A stretch of DNA of 64,000 nucleotides from Pseudobutyrivibrio ruminis AD2017 (GTDB lineage: Bacteria > Bacillota > Clostridia > Lachnospirales > Lachnospiraceae): the NCBI RefSeq assembly GCF_000424305.1, contig NZ_AUJQ01000006.1:124001-188000 (forward strand). Direction: 5' to 3'. Shown here piece by piece: positions 8,109 through 16,971 of this stretch (its first letter is position 1; each line of letters starts with the position of its first letter). Under the pieces are notes generated by a model that made no database searches, had not been told where the DNA came from, and worked only from the letters and a program-made list of their open reading frames with translations. The translations under genes were made by a program, and so were the position numbers.

Positions 8109-10346
8109 ATGAGTAATAAATCAGTTATAAATGTTGATAGGAGCAAATGTACTGGGTGTGGGGCCTGTGAAAATATCTGTCCTGTTGGAGCTATTACAAT
8201 GGAATATGATAATGATGGTTTCTTATATCCAACAGTTGGTGAAAATTGTATAGATTGTGGTAAATGTATGTCATCATGCCAGGCTGTTACACCACTTCAA
8301 TTTCATCCTGTACCAAAAAGCTATGCAGTAATGGCGGATGATGAAATCAGAAAGGTAAGTTCATCAGGTGGATTCTTTTCCATTATTGCTACATATGTTT
8401 TATCTCAAGGTGGAGTTGTATTTGGCGCTGTATATTCAGATGATTTTAAAAGCGTATACATTACAGAGGCAGAATCAATAGAACAATTGAATCCAATGCG
8501 AGGCTCGAAGTATGTATTCTGTGAGACAAAAGATTCATATAAGCGTGCAAAAAAAGCTTTGGATGCCGGACGTCTTGTTTTATATACGGGAACGCCATGT
8601 GAAATTGCTGGAATAAGATTGTTTCTAGGAAAAGAATACGAAAATTTATGGCTTGTAGATTTTATTTGTCATGCTGCTAATTCTGTAAAGGCATATAAAT
8701 CATGGTTAAATGAATTCACAGATGGAAGAGCAATTAAGAGGCTTGATTTTAGAGATAAGAACTTTTTTGGATGGTCAACTCCAGCTGTTGCATATTTAGA
8801 GGATGGAACAGTCGTAAAACAAAACTATAATGATTGCTTTTGGTATAAAGGATTCTTGGAAGGTGTAATTAATAGGGATAACTGTTCAACATGCCAGTTC
8901 GCTCGAGCAGAAAGAGTATCGGATTTTACAATGGGTGATGCATGGCAAGTTGGAAGAATTAATACTAACTTAAATGATGGTATAGGTACTTCTTTAATAC
9001 TTGTTAATTCTGAAAAAGCTAAGAAATTATATGATTTATTAAAGGACTCAATGAAACTTTCTGAAGAAATTCCATTAGAAGAAATAAGAAAGTATAATGG
9101 AAATTTAAATTGGCCACAGAAGCAAAGTCCAGCTCGTAAATTTTTCTTTTCACATCTTGATAAACACGGATATCACAAATCATTGTGGTATGGTCGTGGA
9201 ATGAGATGGGATTTTGGTTTAGTTGGATGGTGGTTTGCATCAAATTATGGTAGTGCATTAACATACTACGCTTTGGCTAAAACTTTAGAGAACATGGGTA
9301 AAGCACCTATTTTTATCCCTATTCCTAAACTTGATAATTCTCCATGGGATTCAGGAACTAAAGTTGTAGAAGATTTTATAGGACGATATTTTAGAATAGC
9401 TAGAAAAAGAGATGTCGAACATATGAAAGAGTATAATCATTTCTGCGATGGATTTATACTTGGTTCAGATCAGATGTGGACAGAAAGTACAACTAAGTTG
9501 GTTGGCTATTCATTTTTCTTAGACTTTGTAGATTTGGATAAGAAAAAAATAGCATGTGCACCTTCGTTTGGAGCGGGTAGATATACTGGAGACATTACTA
9601 TACGAAATACATCTAGAGATTATTTAAAACGATTCGATGCAGTTAGTGTTCGAGAAGAAAGCGGTGTTCAAATTTGCAAAGATATTTTTGGTATTGAAGC
9701 AAAGCAGATTATTGATCCTATTTTTTGGGCTGATATTGAGGAATTCGATAAATTGGCAGATTCTGTCAAGAACTACGATGTTCCTGACAAGTATATGTTA
9801 TGTTACATTTTAGATCCAGATGATAAAAAACTTGAAGTAGCTAAACAAATAGCTAAAGAACGTAATCTTGAAGTAGTTACAATTCCAGGAATGAGAGAAG
9901 TAGATGCTGTGAGGGCAAATTGGAATCTTGGGCGTATTTTAGAAAAAGTTTCTATAGAGGAATTTGTTTATTTAATAAAGAATTGTCAATTCTTGTTTAC
10001 TGATTCTCATCATGGTGTATGCATGGGAATAAAATATAATAAAAACTATATTGCTGTTGGTAATAAGTTAAGAGGAATTGATAGATTCTTTACTGTAGCT
10101 AATCTTTTGGGATTACAGGATCGTGTTATTACACTTGAGGCCGGTAAAAAAGTAGATGTTTCAGAGTTTATTGATATAGATTATGAATATACAAATAAAC
10201 TGATGGAAGAGAATGTTGCAACTGGTATAAAATGGTTGTCAGATGCAATTCAAAAGAATACTACATGCTCAGAGGAAACAGTATATACGTTGCTCAGAAG
10301 AATTGAAATGCTAGAACAAAAGCTTCATGAAATAGAAAATAAATAA
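8109..10346 (+). CDS. Fusion of 2x[4Fe-4S] ferredoxin, FrhB-like domain and polysaccharide pyruvyl transferase
   Basis: The protein has 745 residues. Residues about 8-60 carry two 4Fe-4S motifs (CTGCGACENICP and CIDCGKCMSSC). Residues about 70-360 match the coenzyme F420 hydrogenase beta subunit (FrhB) N- and C-terminal domains, with further conserved cysteines (CSTCQFARAERVSDFTMGD). From about residue 366 a polysaccharide pyruvyl transferase (CsaB/WcaK-like) domain begins with GWWFASNYGSALTYYAL and contains the GSDQMW and TDSHHG motifs. The first half is probably a redox module and the second modifies a sugar or polymer. The two halves are also known as separate neighbours in bacterial glycan clusters. 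What the redox half reduces is not known. Confidence 0.85.
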   Translation: MSNKSVINVDRSKCTGCGACENICPVGAITMEYDNDGFLYPTVGENCIDCGKCMSSCQAVTPLQFHPVPKSYAVMADDEIRKVSSSGGFFSIIATYVLSQGGVVFGAVYSDDFKSVYITEAESIEQLNPMRGSKYVFCETKDSYKRAKKALDAGRLVLYTGTPCEIAGIRLFLGKEYENLWLVDFICHAANSVKAYKSWLNEFTDGRAIKRLDFRDKNFFGWSTPAVAYLEDGTVVKQNYNDCFWYKGFLEGVINRDNCSTCQFARAERVSDFTMGDAWQVGRINTNLNDGIGTSLILVNSEKAKKLYDLLKDSMKLSEEIPLEEIRKYNGNLNWPQKQSPARKFFFSHLDKHGYHKSLWYGRGMRWDFGLVGWWFASNYGSALTYYALAKTLENMGKAPIFIPIPKLDNSPWDSGTKVVEDFIGRYFRIARKRDVEHMKEYNHFCDGFILGSDQMWTESTTKLVGYSFFLDFVDLDKKKIACAPSFGAGRYTGDITIRNTSRDYLKRFDAVSVREESGVQICKDIFGIEAKQIIDPIFWADIEEFDKLADSVKNYDVPDKYMLCYILDPDDKKLEVAKQIAKERNLEVVTIPGMREVDAVRANWNLGRILEKVSIEEFVYLIKNCQFLFTDSHHGVCMGIKYNKNYIAVGNKLRGIDRFFTVANLLGLQDRVITLEAGKKVDVSEFIDIDYEYTNKLMEENVATGIKWLSDAIQKNTTCSEETVYTLLRRIEMLEQKLHEIENK

Positions 10347-10359
10347 AAGTATAAATAGG

Positions 10360-11406
10360 ATGGTTTCTAAGGTGAATTCTTATTTGAAGTATGTAGCTGA
10401 CTTGATTTTAGAAAAAAGTCGTGGAAGAAAACTAGCATTGCGTTATAAGAATAGTAATTTTGAAAAGGCATTGTTTGAACAGACTGGATTAAAAGCTGGA
10501 ATCTATGTTACTAGAAATCCTGATAGGGTTGATGAAATGACGTTTTTGGATGATTATTTGGAAGGAAAATCAAATGAGTATTATTTGGTGATCCTTCCGG
10601 AACAACCATTTAATGATTGGGATAATAATCGATATATAAAAATGGGGTATCATCCAGAAAAAGATTTTTTATGGACAGCACATAAGCCAATTGAATTAGG
10701 CAAAGCTGGAAATTATACCGATTATTTCGGAAATAATGTTGAATGTTTATCAGACGTAAAAATGTCCATTACAGGCGGTAATAATAAAATTTATATAGGT
10801 AAAAATGTAAAAATGGCGCCAAATTTTAGTCTGAAAATAGGAAATAATACAAGTATTTATATAGGCGACAATGTAGTATTTAAACCTCTAAGTTACAGGA
10901 TGATGGACGATGTATCATTGAAAATCGGTTGTGGAACAAAGATAGAGGGAATGGTTATTTTTATTAACAACGAATCTATATTGAATATTGGTGAGAATAA
11001 TACAATTGCTACGGGTAGAATACATACAGGTCGTAATCAAACGATAACAATTGGTGATGATTGTATGTTTTCTTGGAATGTTGTGATTCTTGGCGCTGAT
11101 GGACATTTAATTTGGGATTTAAATGAAAAAAAGGCTTTGAATAATACTATAGAGCATACCGATTCGATAAATATTGAAAATCATGTTTGGCTAGGCGGAG
11201 AGTGTGCTATATTACCACATACTCACGTCGGTAAAGGATGTATTTTAGCATACAGAAGTATGATAAAAGGTGAATTTGAACCAAACTCATTAATTGTTGG
11301 TATGCCTGCAAGGGTATTAAAAACTGACGTTTCATGGACTAGGGAAAATGTTACTTACAATGATGAAGAGGACTTTAAGTATTTTGAAAAAATAGGTTTA
11401 GTATAA
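10360..11406 (+). CDS. Left-handed beta-helix acyltransferase (hexapeptide repeat family)
   Basis: The protein has 348 residues. From about residue 130 there are repeated hexapeptide-like turns rich in I/V and G (NNKIYIGKNVKMAPNF, TIGDDCMFSWNVVILGADGH) ending in VGMPARVLKTDVSW, typical of CysE/WbbJ-type O-acetyltransferases. The histidine in GADGH is a candidate catalytic residue. The N-terminal 120 residues are a family-specific extension I do not recognise. It would acetylate a sugar of the exported polymer. The stop of the preceding gene is 13 bases upstream. Confidence 0.8.
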   Translation: MVSKVNSYLKYVADLILEKSRGRKLALRYKNSNFEKALFEQTGLKAGIYVTRNPDRVDEMTFLDDYLEGKSNEYYLVILPEQPFNDWDNNRYIKMGYHPEKDFLWTAHKPIELGKAGNYTDYFGNNVECLSDVKMSITGGNNKIYIGKNVKMAPNFSLKIGNNTSIYIGDNVVFKPLSYRMMDDVSLKIGCGTKIEGMVIFINNESILNIGENNTIATGRIHTGRNQTITIGDDCMFSWNVVILGADGHLIWDLNEKKALNNTIEHTDSINIENHVWLGGECAILPHTHVGKGCILAYRSMIKGEFEPNSLIVGMPARVLKTDVSWTRENVTYNDEEDFKYFEKIGLV

Positions 11407-11505
11407 GAAATATGATTGGCATAAATAGTTTATTTAAGTTTTAAATAACATATAAAAATATTAAAGTGATTGCTAACAATATTTTGTATTAATAAGGAGA
11501 AAATT

Positions 11506-12618
11506 ATGTACGATTATTTAGTAGTTGGCTCAGGCCTTTTTGGAGCAGTATTCGCTCGTCAAGCAACAGATGCTGGTAAGAAGGTGCTTGTTATCGACAA
11601 GAGACCTAACATTGCTGGTAATATATACACAGAAAAGATTGAGGGTATCCACGTACACAAATATGGTGCCCATATCTTCCATACAAACATGAAGCATGTA
11701 TGGGATTATGTAACTAAGTTTGCAACATTCAATCGTTTTACTAACTCACCAGTTGCAAACTATAAAGGAGAGCTTTATTCACTTCCTTTTAACATGTATA
11801 CCTTCAATAAGATGTGGGGCGTGGTTACTCCAGAAGAAGCTGCTGCTAAGATTGAAGAGCAGAAGAAAGAAGCTGGTATCACAGAGCCAAAGAACCTTGA
11901 AGAGCAGGCTATTTCTCTTGTAGGTACAGATATCTATGAAAAGCTTATCAAGGGATACACACAAAAGCAGTGGGGACGTCCTTGTACAGAGCTTCCTGCG
12001 TTCATCATCAAGAGACTTCCAGTACGCCTTACATTTGATAACAACTACTTCAATGCGTTATATCAGGGTATTCCTGTTGGTGGTTACACAAAGATGGTTG
12101 AGAAGATGCTTGATGGCATCGAGGTTCGTCTCAACACAGACTACCTCGAGAACAAAGCAGAGCTTGATGCACTTGCAGACAAGGTTGTTTACACAGGTCC
12201 AATCGATGCATATTTTGATTTCAAGCTTGGTACTCTCGAGTATCGTTCAGTTAGATTTGAAAATGAAACACTTGATAAGCCAAACTTCCAGGGAAATGCA
12301 GCTGTAAACTATACAGATGCTGAGACTCCATGGACACGTATTATCGAGCACAAGTGGTTCGAGTTTGGTAAGGATGATGAAGGAAACGACATTCCTAAGA
12401 CTATTATCAGCCGTGAGTACAGTTCAGAGTGGAAGCCTGGTGACGAGCCATACTACCCTGTTAACGACGAAAAGAATGGAAAACTCTATGAGCAGTACAA
12501 GGAGTTAGCTGCAAAAGAAGATAAAGTTCTATTCGGCGGCCGTTTGGGTGAGTACAAGTATTACGATATGGATGCTGTAATTGATTCAGCATTGAAGTTT
12601 GCAGAGAAAGAACTATAA
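11506..12618 (+). CDS. glf: UDP-galactopyranose mutase
   Basis: The protein has 370 residues with its start at the ATG at 11506, behind AAGGAG; the frame stays open further upstream without support. The FAD-binding start is YDYLVVGSGLFGAVFARQ, then VIDKRPNIAGNIYTE and HKYGAHIFHT, all diagnostic of Glf. Later come the conserved QKQWG and ISREYSSEW segments. It interconverts UDP-galactopyranose and UDP-galactofuranose using reduced FAD, so the polymer made here probably contains galactofuranose. Codon usage (many AAG, CTT, GTT, ATC) resembles the butyrate genes and not the AT-rich glycosyltransferase neighbours. Confidence 0.95.
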   Translation: MYDYLVVGSGLFGAVFARQATDAGKKVLVIDKRPNIAGNIYTEKIEGIHVHKYGAHIFHTNMKHVWDYVTKFATFNRFTNSPVANYKGELYSLPFNMYTFNKMWGVVTPEEAAAKIEEQKKEAGITEPKNLEEQAISLVGTDIYEKLIKGYTQKQWGRPCTELPAFIIKRLPVRLTFDNNYFNALYQGIPVGGYTKMVEKMLDGIEVRLNTDYLENKAELDALADKVVYTGPIDAYFDFKLGTLEYRSVRFENETLDKPNFQGNAAVNYTDAETPWTRIIEHKWFEFGKDDEGNDIPKTIISREYSSEWKPGDEPYYPVNDEKNGKLYEQYKELAAKEDKVLFGGRLGEYKYYDMDAVIDSALKFAEKEL

Positions 12619-12682
12619 GAATGAATAACTGCAATATTAATGAAAGATTATTGCAAAGCTTTTAGCTTCTTATTTTTTATGA

Positions 12683-13084
12683 AGTCTCACTTTTTTTAGG
12701 TGCTGGAGAATTTCTGCGAGGCTTAGAGAACTGTTTATGTTACTTAGCAAACGAAATAATGGCATAGAACTTATAGAGACTATTTCAAATGATGCTGCAT
12801 TTTTAAAAATAGACAGAGAAACAGCAGAAATTATGGGCGAGTTTACTGACATTCGTTTGACAAAGAAGGACAAGGAGGGCCAGTATAATATGTGTAAAGC
12901 AGTTGAGGAAATAAAAGCAAAAAGCATAGCAGAAGGCATAGTTAAAGGCGAAACAAAAGGCACTCTTGATACATTGATTTCATTAGTTAGAGATGGATTA
13001 CTTGATATTGAAGAGGCAGCCAAAAGAGCAAATATGCAATTAAAAGATTTTGAAGAAAAAGTTAATTCTAACGACAATAATTAA
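12683..13084 (+). pseudogene. Remnant of an Rpn/PD-(D/E)XK-type transposase-like nuclease (C-terminal part)
   Basis: An open frame from 12683 (after a TGA at 12680) to a TAA at 13082 holds an ATG only at 12737, which would give 115 residues. The protein resembles the C-terminal third of Rpn-family recombination-promoting nucleases: a segment ending EIMGEFTDIRL, then EGQYNMCKAVEEIK, a charged G-x-x-x-G repeat (EGIVKGETKG), then LVRDGLLDIEEAAKRANM. The nuclease core, normally about 150-200 residues further upstream, is absent; glf occupies that position. No good ribosome binding site precedes the ATG. I read it as a decayed fragment, although a short expressed protein cannot be excluded. Confidence 0.6.
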
Positions 13085-13086
13085 TT

Positions 13087-13118
13087 AATATCTCCCACCA
13101 ATAGGTGGGAGATATTTT
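13087..13118 (+). terminator. Intrinsic terminator
   Basis: Thirteen-base arms AATATCTCCCACC and GGTGGGAGATATT pair perfectly around a four-base loop (AATA), followed by a short T run. It separates the nuclease remnant from the next gene. Confidence 0.75.
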
Positions 13119-13130
13119 AAAGGGAAAATA

Positions 13131-15251
13131 ATGAGATTATTAATATACAATATTTTGGTTAATAAGCATGCTGGTATAAGAAAAAGATATCATGCCCTGC
13201 ATGATAACACTACAGGTATAGTGAGAGCCTTATCTTGGTTTTATCTTCTTTGGTTAAATTTTGCATACTATGTGTTGTTCCTGCATTTTTTAGGTAAAGA
13301 CGATAAAAGCAAGTTGTATGAGTCCAAGAATGTCGAATATAAATCATCTGAAATGGAGCATTTCAAAAAAGAGTTTCCTGATGTTTCAGTTGATACATTT
13401 GTGGATAAACTTTCCAAATACGATGTAGTTTCTTTTGATATATTTGATACGCTAATTTTTAGACCATTCTCTGAACCAGGTGATTTATTCTTCCTAATTG
13501 GATGCAAATTAAACTATTTGGATTTTAGGAATTTAAGGGCGCGTGCCGAATATGAGGCCAGACTAATTCGAGCTGAAGGTCTTAAAAAACAAAAGAAAAA
13601 GATTGATTACGAAATCGATATTAACGACATATGGAATCGTATGCAAGACATTACAGGCCTTGATGCATCTAAAGGAATAGAAATCGAAGAAGAATTGGAA
13701 TACCAATTTTGCTATGCTAATCCATTTATGAAGGAAGTATTTACACGTCTTCAAAAAATAGGAAAGCGAATCATTATTACTTCTGATATGTATCTTACAA
13801 AGGATTTTCTTGTAAAGATGCTTGAGAAAAATGGATACAAGGATTACGAGAATATTTTTATATCTAATGAATATCATAAGAGTAAAAGCGATGGCTTGCT
13901 TTATGATGTTGTAAAGAAGAAAATGGGTGAAGATTGTTCATATATACATGTTGGCGACAACACTCACAGTGATATTAAAATGGCTAAAAAGCATGGTTTT
14001 AATACACTTTACTATCCTAACGTAAACAGAAATACACTGCTTTACAGAACCTATGATATGTCTCCAATCATTGGCGGTACATATAGAGGTGTTGTGAATA
14101 ACAGAATCTATTCAGGTATAGATTCAAAATCTACATCTATGGAATATGAGTATGGATATATTTATGGCGGTTTATTTGCGCTAGGTTACTGCCAACACAT
14201 ACATGAGTATGCGAAATTTCATAACATAGATAAGCTCCTTTTCTTGTCACGTGATGGTGATACACTTAAGCAAGTATACGAAATCATGTATCCTGATGAA
14301 GCAAATTCTGGCAAAACAGAATATGCTTATTGGTCTAGAAAAGCAGCTACAATTCTTACATTTGAGTTAGATAAGAATGATTATTTCAGAAGATTTTTAT
14401 ATCATAAGGTTAATCAGAACTATAAGATTTCAGAGATACTTTCATCAATGGAATTAAGTTCAATTTCTGATAAAGTTGAAGGCTATTCAGTAGCAGGTAA
14501 GAAAGTAGTTTTAATTGGTGATGAAGGTAAAAAAATAAAGCTTCACCGTGAGGATGAACTTACTACTAAAAACGTTGAAATCTTACGAATCTTTATCGAA
14601 GAAAATGCGTCTAGAATAGCTTCTTTATATCAGGATAGAGATAAGGCTGCTAGGCAGTATTATAAAAAGATGCTAGCAGGAGCAAATAAGGCTCTTCTTG
14701 TAGATATAGGTTGGGCAGGTAGTGGAGCCATAGCAATTCGCAGATTATGTCAGGAAAAATGGAATATTCCTTGTGAGATAATAGGAATGATTGCTGGTAC
14801 AAATACAGTACATAATGCTGAACCATATCAGACAGAAACATTTTTACAAACTGGCATCATGAATGCATACTTGTATTCGCAGAGTTTTAATCGTGATTTA
14901 TTGAAAAAACATGATCCGGCAAAGGACTATAATGTATTTTGGGAGCTGATTTTGGGCTCTCCAACAAGACAGTTTAAGGGCTTTAAAACTTTAGACAATG
15001 GCTCTGTAGGGTATGACTTTGGAAACTATGATGATAACCTTGAAGGAATACGAGAAACTCAAAGAGGTATCATAGAATTCTGTCAGGATTATATAAGTAT
15101 GTTTGGCTCACCTGTAGATGGCAATTATAAATATCTTTATAACATCAGCGGTAGAGATGCATACGCACCAATACTTGCAGCAGCTGGTAACAAAGAAAGA
15201 TATCTCAAAGCTATAAGAGACCGATTCAAATTAGAACCTAATGTAGTGTAG
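13131..15251 (+). CDS. HAD-superfamily hydrolase with C-terminal glycan-cluster domain (COG5610-like)
   Basis: The protein has 706 residues. A hydrophobic N-terminal segment (about 28-55) precedes a HAD domain: motif I DIFDTL with Asp103 and Asp106, motif II IIITSDMYL, and motif III/IV HVGDNTHSDI. From about residue 335 the C-terminal domain shares LLFLSRDGDTL and LLVDIGWAGSG with the protein at 176-1588. HAD proteins of this type sit in capsule and exopolysaccharide clusters and may be sugar-phosphate or glycan phosphatases, but the substrate is not known. It has its own terminators on both sides, so it is probably a single transcription unit. Confidence 0.85.
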   Translation: MRLLIYNILVNKHAGIRKRYHALHDNTTGIVRALSWFYLLWLNFAYYVLFLHFLGKDDKSKLYESKNVEYKSSEMEHFKKEFPDVSVDTFVDKLSKYDVVSFDIFDTLIFRPFSEPGDLFFLIGCKLNYLDFRNLRARAEYEARLIRAEGLKKQKKKIDYEIDINDIWNRMQDITGLDASKGIEIEEELEYQFCYANPFMKEVFTRLQKIGKRIIITSDMYLTKDFLVKMLEKNGYKDYENIFISNEYHKSKSDGLLYDVVKKKMGEDCSYIHVGDNTHSDIKMAKKHGFNTLYYPNVNRNTLLYRTYDMSPIIGGTYRGVVNNRIYSGIDSKSTSMEYEYGYIYGGLFALGYCQHIHEYAKFHNIDKLLFLSRDGDTLKQVYEIMYPDEANSGKTEYAYWSRKAATILTFELDKNDYFRRFLYHKVNQNYKISEILSSMELSSISDKVEGYSVAGKKVVLIGDEGKKIKLHREDELTTKNVEILRIFIEENASRIASLYQDRDKAARQYYKKMLAGANKALLVDIGWAGSGAIAIRRLCQEKWNIPCEIIGMIAGTNTVHNAEPYQTETFLQTGIMNAYLYSQSFNRDLLKKHDPAKDYNVFWELILGSPTRQFKGFKTLDNGSVGYDFGNYDDNLEGIRETQRGIIEFCQDYISMFGSPVDGNYKYLYNISGRDAYAPILAAAGNKERYLKAIRDRFKLEPNVV

Positions 15252-15256
15252 TATAT

Positions 15257-15289
15257 ACCACATGTCGCTTATGACATGTGGTTTTTTTT
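15257..15289 (+). terminator. Intrinsic terminator
   Basis: The arms ACCACATGTC and GACATGTGGT (10 bp) enclose a six-base loop and are followed by a run of seven T. It lies six bases after the stop of the HAD gene. Confidence 0.9.
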
Positions 15290-15428
15290 ATCCAAAATCC
15301 GCAACAATCAATTTTTTGAAATTTTTGTTAAATCTTTATTAACAGACAGTTAAACTTTTGTATAACCTCTGTGAAAACGCTTATTTTAGTTTTTACTAAT
15401 GATACTCTTTATATAAGGGGATTTGTAA

Positions 15429-15463
15429 TACCACCCCTCCCGATTTAAAAGGAGGACCTGGTA
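15429..15463 (+). promoter_or_regulatory. Hairpin sequestering the ribosome binding site
   Basis: TACCA (15429-15433) pairs with TGGTA (15459-15463), and CCTCC (15436-15440) pairs with the Shine-Dalgarno core GGAGG (15451-15455), with a ten-base loop and a small CC/ACC internal loop. The helix ends on the base before the ATG at 15464. As drawn it would hide the ribosome binding site, so translation may depend on temperature, a ligand, a protein or ongoing transcription. The pairing is seen in the sequence; the control is inferred. Confidence 0.55.
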
Positions 15464-16486
15464 ATGCGTAAGGGGTTATTTAACAAGAAAAATCTTTTTA
15501 TATTTCTAGTGGTATTTGTCGTTGTAGTTTCAGTGACAGGTATTGTTACTGTGGACAAATACCAGTATGAGTATATATACGATAAATTATTTCCAAAAGA
15601 AGAGGAATCACCAATTTATGAAGAAGAGGTTCCTCTTGCTGGTGAGCAGGTTTATAAATATTGTCCAACATGTATTGATGGTGCTGTATTCTATTGTTCC
15701 AATGAGGCAACACCTGGTAAAGTTATGGATGGCATTTGTTGCAATGGGCAAAGAGTTCTTGCTACAACAAAAGGTGATTGGGATTCAGTGCAGGTTTGCG
15801 ATCCATCTATTATATCTGGTGATTTTAGTTTTAATGGAAGTGCATACACATATTTAATGGCATATTTAGGCTGCGCTACATACGATTGCACCGCAAATGA
15901 AATAGGTTTTGCGGTATCCAATGATTTGGTAAATTGGGTGAAAACTGGAAGAGTTATATGGGCCACCAGAGATGGCTTCTGGGGTGTAGGTCAACCATCA
16001 TTGCTCAATTACAATGGGAACATTTTTCTATTTTACACCAGTGGCTCAGCATCACAAACGACAACATATGTTGAACAGCTTGATTGCTCAGATTTGAATA
16101 ATGTCGTTCACTTGGGAAAGAAACAAATTACTTGTAGATATGATTTCATTAGTAATGCTGATTTTGCCTATTTAGATGGAATGATTTATATGACCTGCGA
16201 TACACACCCATTTCCAGATGGACCACTGAATTTTATCTCAGCTGTCCAATCTGTATACAGTGCCGTTTGGGATGGTAGTCTAGAATCAATGGATAGGCTA
16301 AATTGGCAGATGATAGCAAGAGTTGGTGCTGAAACAACGGGGCATGAAAGAAATCATAATGGCTGTTTTGCAAGAGATGGTAGTGGACGATTATTGTACA
16401 GAATATTATTTGTAAGTACAGCAGATCCAATAGGAAGTTGGAGTGATAATCTATATACATATAGATTTACAACAGTTGGATTCTAA
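15464..16486 (+). CDS. Membrane-anchored beta-propeller protein, GH43/GH68-like fold
   Basis: The protein has 340 residues: a positively charged start and one N-terminal transmembrane helix (residues about 10-30, IFLVVFVVVVSVTGIV), then an extracellular part. CDPSIISGDF, a WGVGQPSLLN blade and repeated YNGNIFLFYTSGS-type strands look like a five-bladed propeller of the GH43/GH68 superfamily, with about nine cysteines. The usual Asp of the DPS motif is present, but I cannot place the general-acid Glu with confidence. It may therefore be a glycan-binding or levansucrase-like protein and not a proven glycosidase. It forms a single-gene unit between two terminators. Confidence 0.6.
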   Translation: MRKGLFNKKNLFIFLVVFVVVVSVTGIVTVDKYQYEYIYDKLFPKEEESPIYEEEVPLAGEQVYKYCPTCIDGAVFYCSNEATPGKVMDGICCNGQRVLATTKGDWDSVQVCDPSIISGDFSFNGSAYTYLMAYLGCATYDCTANEIGFAVSNDLVNWVKTGRVIWATRDGFWGVGQPSLLNYNGNIFLFYTSGSASQTTTYVEQLDCSDLNNVVHLGKKQITCRYDFISNADFAYLDGMIYMTCDTHPFPDGPLNFISAVQSVYSAVWDGSLESMDRLNWQMIARVGAETTGHERNHNGCFARDGSGRLLYRILFVSTADPIGSWSDNLYTYRFTTVGF

Positions 16487-16514
16487 AGGTTTAGTATTGA
16501 AATATTTATGTAGC

Positions 16515-16558
16515 TACGTCTGTATCGCTGGTAAAGCGATACAGACGTAGTCTTTTTA
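16515..16558 (+). terminator. Strong intrinsic terminator
   Basis: Sixteen-base arms starting CTACGTCTG and ending CAGACGTAG pair perfectly around GGTAA, followed by TCTTTTT. Confidence 0.92.
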
Positions 16559-16971
16559 TAATAATACCTATAGGAGATTAAACTCGATATAGGGAAATTG
16601 CGAATTTTATGCAAATTGTCACATTAAAAGACACAATTAGGAAACTGTCCTAGATAGAAGCGGTTTCCATTATAACGAAAAATCAAGGTTTTTTGATAAT
16701 TTTTTAACGAGCGGAGTTAGAGAATTGAATGATTATCCTCACAATATTCAGAAAAAACATCTTAACAGTAGGGCTATGACAAAAAATTGCAATTGAATTT
16801 CAGATATAAGTGTGTTAAAATTTTCACATCGGTGGGCGATTGAGGTCTTTTTTTTTGACAAGGTTCGTTAAAAAATTAACAGTTTAACAACCTTCAATTT
16901 GTAGAAAATGTACAAAGAGAAAGAAAATCAAATCGACCCAATAATCTATTTAATCAAAGGAGAAAGAAAAC
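16559..16971 (+). other. Long upstream control region of the butyrate operon
   Basis: This stretch of about 410 bases has no gene. It holds a -35-like TTGACA at 16855-16860 behind a run of T, two Rex-like palindromes (annotated separately) and an AAAGGAG ribosome binding site at about 16957-16963 for thl. A weak inverted repeat GGAAAC/GTTTCC lies near 16650-16672. I see no clear -10 box after TTGACA; TAACAG at 16-base spacing is the nearest. Confidence 0.5.
16865..16882. promoter_or_regulatory. Predicted Rex operator (NADH/NAD+ sensor)
   Basis: The 18-mer TCGTTAAAAAATTAACAG matches the clostridial Rex consensus TTGTTAA-N4-TTAACAA at all but two positions and lies just downstream of TTGACA. 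A weaker version, GTGTTAAAATTTTCACAT, lies at 16812-16829, 53 bases upstream or about five helical turns. Rex is known to control thl/crt/hbd/bcd/etf genes in clostridia, which fits the operon that follows. The assignment rests on the motif and context only. Confidence 0.65.

Noticed and set aside
11720-12508. Open frames of 60-123 residues inside glf in other frames
   Set aside because: They are shadows of a highly codon-biased gene, with no ribosome binding sites or recognisable protein features.
15372-15385. Catabolite-repression (cre) site before the propeller gene
   Set aside because: TGAAAACGCTTATT resembles cre but lacks the conserved final C, and a similar word occurs at about 46262. 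The evidence is too weak to list.
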